A stretch of DNA of 6,848 bases, taken from positions 1-6,848 of the forward strand of contig DATDRM010000234.1 in the NCBI GenBank assembly GCA_035291705.1. The letters are read 5' to 3'. Shown in pieces: positions 1 through 4,448 of this stretch. Position numbers and translations under genes: made by a program. Within the stretch, counting starts at the first letter, position 1. Every line of letters starts with the position of its first letter. The notes below the pieces were generated by a model that saw only the letters and a list, made by a program, of their open reading frames with translations, was not told the origin of the DNA and did not search any database. The DNA is from DATDRM01 sp035291705. Its GTDB lineage: Bacteria > Chloroflexota > Anaerolineae > Anaerolineales > UBA4823.

Positions 1-463
1 GGTGGGGGTCCTCCGAGATGCCGCTCTCGTCGTTGGTGATCCCGATCACCGCCGCGCCATACTGCTTTACCAGCGGTAAAACGACATCCAACCTTTCGTC
101 CTCGCCGGTGACCGAATTGACCAGCGGCTTGCCCTGGTAGGCGGCTAACCCGGCTTCCAGCGCAGCTACGATCGATGAGTCGATGCTCAGGGGAATATCG
201 ACCACGCTCTGGACGACGCGCACGGCCTCGGCCAGAATGGCCGGCTCGTCGGCCAGGGGGATACCGGCATTGACGTCCAGCATGTGAGCACCCGCTGCGA
301 CCTGGGCGATCGCGTCGGCGCGCACTCGCTCAAAATCCCAAACTGCCATCTCAGCCGCCAGCCGTTTGCGGCCAGTCGGGTTGATCCGTTCCCCGATAAT
401 CACAAATGGATGTTCAGGGCCGATCTTAACTACTCGCTTGGGCGAAGTGATAATCGTTTCCAT
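1..463 (-). CDS. Pterin-binding methyltransferase (methyl-THF:corrinoid type, AcsE/MtgA/MetH-pterin-domain-like), N-terminal part
   Basis: The gene starts at ATG 463 and runs off the left edge; 154 codons are visible of an expected ~260-300. I translated it from the complement and found no stop. The family signatures are clear: 'VIIGERINPTGRKR' (21-34), 'GAHMLDVNAGI' (58-68), 'IPLSIDSS' (90-97), 'KPLVNSVTGED' (112-122) and 'YGAAVIGITNDESG' (135-148). These match the TIM-barrel pterin-binding domain shared by dihydropteroate synthase, the MetH folate domain and methyl-THF:corrinoid methyltransferases; D63, N65, D95 and N116 are candidate pterin contacts. The gene context favours a methyl-THF:corrinoid methyltransferase over dihydropteroate synthase. 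It would link the corrinoid carrier with the folate pool handled by MetF. The start overlaps the metF stop by one base and has a strong ribosome site. Direction of transfer and exact subtype cannot be told. Confidence 0.9.
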   Translation of the reverse strand, partial: METIITSPKRVVKIGPEHPFVIIGERINPTGRKRLAAEMAVWDFERVRADAIAQVAAGAHMLDVNAGIPLADEPAILAEAVRVVQSVVDIPLSIDSSIVAALEAGLAAYQGKPLVNSVTGEDERLDVVLPLVKQYGAAVIGITNDESGISEDPH

Positions 464-1428
464 CAGTCTATGACCTCCTCACATGGGCCGGGTTGGATAC
501 GTTGTTCTATTATCCGACGGGGCAACAGGCCGGATTCTTCAATGATTTCGGCAACCAATTCCTCTTGCCGGTAAGCCATGACATGCACCCCGCTGACCCC
601 TTCAATTTCGCGCACGGCCTGGATGATGTCGATGCAAATCCGTTTGCCCTCTTCACGCTGCCGGGAATCTGACACGCGGTTGAGATGATTGATGATCTTA
701 TCCGGGATGACCACCCCCGGAATATGACTCCGCATCCACTCGGCAGCTTTTGCCGAACGGAGGGGACCTACCCCGACCAGAATGAACGCTCGCTCTGCCA
801 ATCCCAGGTCTCTCACGGCGCTCATAAACTCGCATAGGCGAGGCAGGTCGAAACAGAATTGAGTCTGGAAAAAATCTGCACCGGCCTCGATTTTCTTGGC
901 CATGCGCAGCGGGCGGTAATCGTAAGGGGGCACGAAGGGGTTAGCAGCCGCCCCCAGGAAAAACCTTGGAGCCACCTCCAATTTCCTGCCGCTCAGAAAA
1001 TGTCCATCGTCGCGCAACATACGCGCGGTGCGCAGCAAGCTGATCGAATCCAGGTCAAAGACCGGCTTGGCCTCCGGCTGGTCGCCGGTCTGGACTCCAT
1101 CGCCGGTCAGGCAGAGCACGTTGCGCACACCCATCGCCGCGGCGCCCAGCAGGTCGCCCTGGATGGCGATGCGGTTTTTATCCCGGCAAGAGACTTGCAT
1201 GACTGGTTCATAACCGGCGCGGGTGAGCAGGGCGCAAACCCCCACGCTGGACATGTGCACGTTGGCGCCAGAGGCGTCAGTGGCGTTGATCGCATCGCAC
1301 ACTTCTGCCAGCACCAGCGCCCGCTCGTAGACAGAATGGTAATCGGCGCTGTCCGGGGGATTGAGCTCGGCGGTGACCGCAAACCTGCCGGAACGCAGGA
1401 CGCGCTCGAGCCTTGACCCGGATCTCAT
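463..1428 (-). CDS. metF: Methylenetetrahydrofolate reductase, MetF-type FAD barrel
   Basis: This 321-residue flavoprotein would interconvert 5,10-methylene- and 5-methyl-tetrahydrofolate. Visible MetF features are 'TAELNPPDSA' near the N-terminus, with E21 as candidate catalytic Glu; 'INATDASGANVHMSS' (47-61); 'CRDKNRIAIQGDLLGAAAMG' (81-100); 'VLCLTGDG' (104-111), the FAD-binding Asp strand; and 'GADFFQTQFCFD' (183-194). The length is close to the ~300-residue bacterial MetF. ATG 1428 overlaps the metV-like stop by 4 nt; the open frame for 99 codons further upstream is the antisense-free shadow of that gene and is not used. The stop TGA shares one base with the next start (TGATG). The fused regulatory domain of eukaryotic MTHFR is absent. 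Together with MetV it could run either way: reductive for methyl synthesis, or oxidative to dispose of methyl groups taken from amines. Confidence 0.93.
   Translation of the reverse strand: MRSGSRLERVLRSGRFAVTAELNPPDSADYHSVYERALVLAEVCDAINATDASGANVHMSSVGVCALLTRAGYEPVMQVSCRDKNRIAIQGDLLGAAAMGVRNVLCLTGDGVQTGDQPEAKPVFDLDSISLLRTARMLRDDGHFLSGRKLEVAPRFFLGAAANPFVPPYDYRPLRMAKKIEAGADFFQTQFCFDLPRLCEFMSAVRDLGLAERAFILVGVGPLRSAKAAEWMRSHIPGVVIPDKIINHLNRVSDSRQREEGKRICIDIIQAVREIEGVSGVHVMAYRQEELVAEIIEESGLLPRRIIEQRIQPGPCEEVID
473..480 (-). promoter_or_regulatory. Strong Shine-Dalgarno (GAGGAGGT) for the pterin-binding methyltransferase
   Basis: The last codons of metF (Glu-Glu-Val) form GAGGAGGT on the coding strand, with 9 nt from its end to the ATG at 463. 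It is the strongest ribosome site in the window, so the last visible gene may be translated more efficiently than its partners. Confidence 0.7.
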
Positions 1429-1889
1429 TCTTCCCAACCAGCGGGAATCATCTGTGGTTGGCGGTGCAGGTCGTTGATCCATGCTGACGTATCGTGCAGC
1501 TGGTAATTGAGGGGAGGCTGGATATGCTTGATCCCCTGCCCATAGATTGGCATGCGCTTGGATCGCTCCCAGGCCTGCACCCAAATGCAGGGTTTCTCGG
1601 GGAGGATCTCGCAGTGACCGTTGAGCAAGACACCACCGCATGGGCCGTTGCGCAGGTTCTTGGGACAGGTCATCGGGCAAGTCATACCAGTGTCGTGCAA
1701 CACGCACACGCCGCACATGCGGCAATCGAACAGCGCGCCCTTGCTGATCCGCTCCAGGCCAATAAAGGCGCGCTCAGCCCAACCGCCTGGCTGCAACCAG
1801 CGCTGGAAAGGCCGGATCGACTGGTAAACAGCCTGGTAAGCCAGCTCGAGAAAATGAGGGGAATCTTGTAAACGGGTGAGGTTACGCAT
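1425..1889 (-). CDS. metV: MetV-like stand-alone MTHFR C-terminal (Cys-rich, Fe-S/Zn) protein
   Basis: This 154-residue protein corresponds to the 'methylene-tetrahydrofolate reductase C-terminal' domain (MTHFR_C, PF12225) found as separate MetV in acetogens. The core holds eight cysteines at 56, 59, 62, 71, 75, 84, 93 and 101: 'CRMCGVCVLHDTGMTCP', 'MTCPKNLRNGPCGG' and 'GHCEILPEKPCIW'. In acetogen MetFV this subunit is thought to carry an Fe-S cluster that links MetF to an electron carrier; here that role is by homology only. The N-terminal ~50 residues are helical and Trp/Gln/Arg-containing with no recognised motif. The open frame reaches 62 codons further upstream, but that part is a shadow of the PF13769 gene; ATG 1889 overlaps its stop by 8 nt. 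The stop overlaps the metF start as ATGA, which supports a MetF-MetV complex. Confidence 0.87.
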   Translation of the reverse strand: MRNLTRLQDSPHFLELAYQAVYQSIRPFQRWLQPGGWAERAFIGLERISKGALFDCRMCGVCVLHDTGMTCPMTCPKNLRNGPCGGVLLNGHCEILPEKPCIWVQAWERSKRMPIYGQGIKHIQPPLNYQLHDTSAWINDLHRQPQMIPAGWEE

Positions 1890-2181
1890 AGCCCTTATTT
1901 TCAAGTATCGACTCCAGGCGCTCGGGTGGGTAAGCAGCTTCGATTTCGGCAACCTGGGTATCGGCGAAGAGATCCGGATCGCCCTCCCCCGCCTGCCATT
2001 CCGTCGAGTGCCAGTCTTCCAGGTATTCGTCGCTTCCGGTTGCGCGGGCACGCATGGCGGCCTCATCGATCGCATCTTGAAAGCGTGGGGAGAGCGAGCG
2101 CGCTATCCGCTGTCGACCGCTGCGCACTTTTACCTGAGCCGGGATGTCGCGCCAGTAAAGGATCTGGTAGGTGAGGTTCAT
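1882..2181 (-). CDS. PF13769 ('virulence factor' domain) small protein, likely one-carbon accessory
   Basis: This 99-residue acidic protein covers a single domain of the type Pfam calls 'Virulence_fact' (PF13769). It shows 'YWRDIPAQVKVRSGR' (9-23), 'LSPRFQDAIDEAAM' (30-43) and 'DEYLEDWH' (51-58), followed by an acidic tail. It has no cysteine, transmembrane segment or signal peptide. The family name derives from a staphylococcal gene and says nothing about the role here. The start overlaps the DUF1638 stop by 4 nt (ATGA) and the end overlaps the MetV-like start by 8 nt, so it is embedded between one-carbon genes. This context suggests a small partner or assembly factor of the MetF/MetV pair or of the corrinoid machinery. 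The family assignment is fairly secure; the role is inference. Confidence 0.83.
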   Translation of the reverse strand: MNLTYQILYWRDIPAQVKVRSGRQRIARSLSPRFQDAIDEAAMRARATGSDEYLEDWHSTEWQAGEGDPDLFADTQVAEIEAAYPPERLESILENKGYA

Positions 2182-2759
2182 GCTTCGATGAGCTCCTTCA
2201 AGCGGGTCTCCAATTTGCCATAGCCAGCCTGCCGCACCTCGAGAGGCAAACCAAGGCTATCGGCTGCCCATCTGGCGCGCGCCTGGAGGGCTGGATCGTC
2301 GCGCTGGGCGAGGTAGACCACGCGAGTGTAATTCTTGAAATATTGATCACGCAATTCAGGGTGTCGATCTAACCCCAATCCTTCCAGGACAAGATGATCG
2401 AAGGACTGCACCAGGTAATCGGTAAGGAAATAAGTGCCCGGGGCTTCAGCCATCAGGCTCTCAAACGTCCCGTCAGCGTACATCTCGTAGCAATGGGGTC
2501 CGGCCACACGTTGGATACCCTCCTTATCCAGGAGTCTGTCGAGCATACCACCGGTACCACAGTCGCCGTACACGACGAATACGCGCTGGTAGTCTTGCCG
2601 GGCCTGGCGAATGCGTTGGAGGATAGCAGCCGGGATGCGTTCCGGCGCGTTATGCAGTAGAGCCGGGACGCCCAGCACGTCCACCTCCCAGGCATGCTTT
2701 TCCTTCAGCGCCAAGACTTCGCGCGCCAGCGCCCCACAGACAATCAGAGCGGTTTTCAC
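2178..2759 (-). CDS. DUF1638 family protein of unknown function, in a corrinoid methyltransferase operon
   Basis: This 193-residue soluble protein has the hallmarks of DUF1638: 'LIVCGAL' near the N-terminus, 'VYGDCGTGG' (63-71), 'GPHCYEMY' (87-94), 'PGTYFLTDYLV' (107-117), 'DRHPELRDQYFKNY' (131-144) and 'VVYLAQRDD' (147-155). Candidate metal- or cofactor-binding residues are C8, H36, C67, H89, C90 and H133. No signal peptide or membrane segment is seen. The start is GTG at 2759-2757, overlapping the preceding TGA as GTGA. A GAGG ribosome site lies 8 nt upstream, and the open frame further upstream is a shadow of the homocysteine methyltransferase gene. The stop overlaps the next ATG as ATGA. 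As far as I recall, DUF1638 genes are often seen beside methylamine/corrinoid methyltransferase genes in anaerobes and methanogens, but no biochemical role is established. A role in corrinoid or metal handling is only a guess from the Cys/His residues and neighbours. Confidence 0.88.
   Translation of the reverse strand: MKTALIVCGALAREVLALKEKHAWEVDVLGVPALLHNAPERIPAAILQRIRQARQDYQRVFVVYGDCGTGGMLDRLLDKEGIQRVAGPHCYEMYADGTFESLMAEAPGTYFLTDYLVQSFDHLVLEGLGLDRHPELRDQYFKNYTRVVYLAQRDDPALQARARWAADSLGLPLEVRQAGYGKLETRLKELIEA
2193..2198 (-). promoter_or_regulatory. Ribosome binding site (AAGGAG) for the PF13769 small protein
   Basis: On the coding strand AAGGAG lies inside the 3' end of the DUF1638 gene, 11 nt before the ATG at 2181. 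It supports that start and shows that the small gene is translated in its own right despite the ATGA overlap. Confidence 0.6.
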
Positions 2760-3655
2760 GCCGGCTGCCTCATGGGTTGCAAGGCATCCGCAATCGCCTG
2801 GATATGGGCGGGTGTGCTGCCGCAACAGGCCCCGATGATCCGCGCCCCGGCCGCGTAGGCTTTGACAGCGTACTCTGCCATGTCCGCCGGCGTGGCGCGA
2901 TAAACAGGCTTCCCACCTACTAACTGAGGTACACCGGCGTTGGCCTTGGCGACGAGCAGCGCGTCTGGGGCTGTGGCATGCATTTTTTCGATCACCGTGA
3001 TGATCTCTTCCGGGCCATTGCCGCAATTGCCTCCCGCGGCAGTGGCTCCAAAGGAGGCCAATGTCGTGACAGCTTTTTCGGGGGTAACGCCCATCATGGT
3101 GCGCCCGTGAGTGTCGAAAGTCATGGTCGTGACGAGTGGGAAGTCCTTGGAAACCTGACGGATGCCCTGCACCGCGGCGCGCACTTCTTCCAGGTCTGAC
3201 ATGGTTTCGATCCAGATCAGGTCGACGCCGCCGCCAATCAGCCCGGCAGCTTGCTCGGCGAAAGCCTCCATCGCCTCCGCGAAGGAAAGCTCCCCATACG
3301 GAAGCAAGACCTGCCCAGAAGGGCCGATATCCCCGGCGACAAGCGCTTGCTTGCCACTGGCAGCGACTGCGCCACGCAGGAGCTCCGCAGCAGCGCGATT
3401 GAGTTCCGCCACGCGACCCTCCAGGCCATGCAAGGCGAGGCGATAACGGGTTCCGCCAAAAGTGTTGGTGAGCACGACCTGGGCTCCGGCATCCAAATAG
3501 GCGCGATGGACGGCCGCCACCTGGTCATGGGCTTCCACATTCCACAGCTCCGGGGCGCCGCCTTGACCCAATCCGGCGGCGAAGAGCATGGTACCCATCG
3601 CGCCATCGATGATGAGATGCCCTGATTCGTTGAGGAGTGACTGGATGGTGTTCAT
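2756..3655 (-). CDS. Homocysteine S-methyltransferase family protein (MetH Hcy-domain / BHMT-like, Zn-dependent)
   Basis: This 299-residue protein is predicted to methylate homocysteine (or another thiol) to methionine through a Zn-activated thiolate. The barrel starts with 'LIIDGAMGTML' (14-24), followed by 'TNTFGGTRYRL' (63-73), 'AGDIGPSG' (107-114), 'IWIETMSDLEEV' (147-158) and 'TMTFDTHGRTMMG' (177-189). The three Zn-ligand cysteines are present: C211 in 'GGNCGNGPEE', and C277 and C278 in 'GACCGSTPAHI'. The frame is open 42 codons further upstream, but that stretch overlaps the corrinoid gene and looks like the wrong-frame translation of it; ATG 3655 begins exactly at the domain. It starts 1 nt after the corrinoid stop (TAA-C-ATG) and has no strong Shine-Dalgarno sequence, so translational coupling is likely. 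The methyl donor is probably the adjacent methyl-corrinoid protein, as in the MetH module. BHMT-like or other thiol substrates remain possible. Confidence 0.9.
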   Translation of the reverse strand: MNTIQSLLNESGHLIIDGAMGTMLFAAGLGQGGAPELWNVEAHDQVAAVHRAYLDAGAQVVLTNTFGGTRYRLALHGLEGRVAELNRAAAELLRGAVAASGKQALVAGDIGPSGQVLLPYGELSFAEAMEAFAEQAAGLIGGGVDLIWIETMSDLEEVRAAVQGIRQVSKDFPLVTTMTFDTHGRTMMGVTPEKAVTTLASFGATAAGGNCGNGPEEIITVIEKMHATAPDALLVAKANAGVPQLVGGKPVYRATPADMAEYAVKAYAAGARIIGACCGSTPAHIQAIADALQPMRQPA

Positions 3656-3656
3656 G

Positions 3657-4346
3657 TTAAACCAGCTCGGCGCGCTTGATCGCCAGCAGCTTCTTGGCGG
3701 TTTCCACGGCAATGGCGGCATCCCGGCAATAGGCGTCGGCGCCGATCTCCTCGGCAAAGGCTTCGTTGAGGGGCGCTCCACCGACTAACACGATGATCTG
3801 ATCCCTCAGACCCTGCTGCTTAAGCGTGTCAATGACCACACCCATATAGGGCATGGTGGTGGTGAGCAGGGCGCTCATGCCGAGGATCTCAGGCTTATGT
3901 TCGCGGATCGCGGCGAGGAATTTATCGGCATCGGTGTTAATGCCCAGGTTGACGACGTTAAAGCCAGCGCCTTCCATCATCATCCCCACCAGGTTTTTTC
4001 CGATGTCGTGGATGTCGCCCTTGACAGTGCCGATGACCATGGTGCCCACCTGGGGCGCTCCGGTCTCTGCCAGGAGGGGACGCAGGATTTCCATCCCGGC
4101 TTTCATCGCCTTGGCAGACATCAGCACCTCGGGCACAAAAAGGATGCCATCCCGAAAGTCAACGCCGACGATATCCATCCCGGCGACCAGGCCTCTGGTG
4201 AGCACCTCATAGGGGGTCAGGCCGCGCTTAAGCAACTCTCTCAAGCTTTCGACCACCTCATCCGCCAATCCATCGTAGAGATCGTCCTGGATCAGCTCCA
4301 GCAGTTCTGAGGTTTCCAGTTGGGTTTTATCGATTTCGTCGCTCAT
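3657..4346 (-). CDS. Corrinoid (cobalamin-binding) methyl-carrier protein, MttC/MtbC/MtgC-like
   Basis: This 229-residue cytoplasmic methyl carrier has the two-domain layout of the small corrinoid proteins. Residues ~10-92 are the helical cap (B12-binding_2), containing 'GLVAGMDIVGVDF' and 'FVPEVLMSAKAMKAGM'. Residues ~98-225 are the Rossmann-like B12-binding domain. The base-off/His-on signature is intact: 'KGDIHDIGKN' with D111, H113 and G116, where H113 is the expected lower cobalt ligand. Further B12-pocket motifs are 'GMSALLTTTM' (156-165) and 'VGGAPLN' (188-194). I chose the ATG at 4346 over a TTG three codons upstream because of ribosome binding site spacing. The stop TAA is 1 nt before the homocysteine methyltransferase start. 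Family members accept methyl groups from MttB-type enzymes and pass them to a pterin or thiol methyltransferase; all three partner types are encoded here. Substrate specificity is not visible. Confidence 0.93.
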   Translation of the reverse strand: MSDEIDKTQLETSELLELIQDDLYDGLADEVVESLRELLKRGLTPYEVLTRGLVAGMDIVGVDFRDGILFVPEVLMSAKAMKAGMEILRPLLAETGAPQVGTMVIGTVKGDIHDIGKNLVGMMMEGAGFNVVNLGINTDADKFLAAIREHKPEILGMSALLTTTMPYMGVVIDTLKQQGLRDQIIVLVGGAPLNEAFAEEIGADAYCRDAAIAVETAKKLLAIKRAELV

Positions 4347-4448
4347 CTTGTTCAATGCTCCATGATTTGTTTTGAGTATTCTCCTTCCGGCTAAAGCCTC
4401 GATTCCAGGCGAGCGGGACGAAGCTTCGATTCCGGAGGTGTGGGATGA
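4347..4448. other. 102-nt intergenic region with an imperfect direct repeat and small palindrome
   Basis: This is the longest gap in the window. It contains two 14-mers at 4393-4406 and 4420-4433 that agree at 12 of 14 positions (shared core TCGATTCC), 27 nt apart. The 10-nt palindrome CGAAGCTTCG lies at 4419-4428, and TTCCGG occurs at 4385-4390 and 4430-4435. The part nearest the corrinoid gene is AT-rich, but I see no credible -35/-10 pair and no stem plus T-run terminator. It could be a fragment of a dispersed intergenic repeat or a regulatory leader for the seven-gene block; the sequence alone does not decide. Confidence 0.5.
4358..4361 (-). promoter_or_regulatory. Probable ribosome binding site (GGAG) for the corrinoid protein
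   Basis: On the coding strand GGAG sits 11 nt before the ATG at 4346. The longer frame could begin at TTG 4355, but GGAG would then be only 2 nt away, so this site favours the ATG. A second purine-rich stretch (GGAAGGAG, 4381-4388) is too far upstream for either start. Confidence 0.45.

Noticed and set aside
859..1416. Plus-strand open frame of 185 codons opposite metF
   Set aside because: It is a mirror of a strong minus-strand gene in GC-rich DNA, with no recognisable domain or ribosome site.
1429..1725. 99-codon N-terminal extension of the metF frame
   Set aside because: It overlaps the Cys-rich MTHFR C-terminal gene almost completely, and the ATG at 1428 matches the start of the MetF barrel with a 4-nt overlap.
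1890..2075. Upstream extension of the MetV-like frame
   Set aside because: It lies within the PF13769 gene in another frame and lacks family similarity; ATG 1889 is a better start.
2760..3026. 89-codon upstream extension of the DUF1638 frame from an ATG at 3026
   Set aside because: The peptide is Arg/His/Gly-rich and lies entirely over the homocysteine methyltransferase gene; the DUF1638 homology begins at GTG 2759 with a GTGA overlap.
3656..3781. 42-codon upstream extension of the homocysteine methyltransferase frame
   Set aside because: It is Pro/Arg/Ser-rich and lies over the 3' end of the corrinoid gene; the real domain begins at ATG 3655, 1 nt after the corrinoid stop.
4347..4355. TTG start three codons upstream for the corrinoid protein
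   Set aside because: The GGAG site would be only 2 nt from this TTG; the ATG at 4346 has workable spacing.
4385..4435. Rho-independent terminator after the activator gene
   Set aside because: The direct repeats and short palindrome do not form a strong GC stem followed by a T-run in the transcribed direction.
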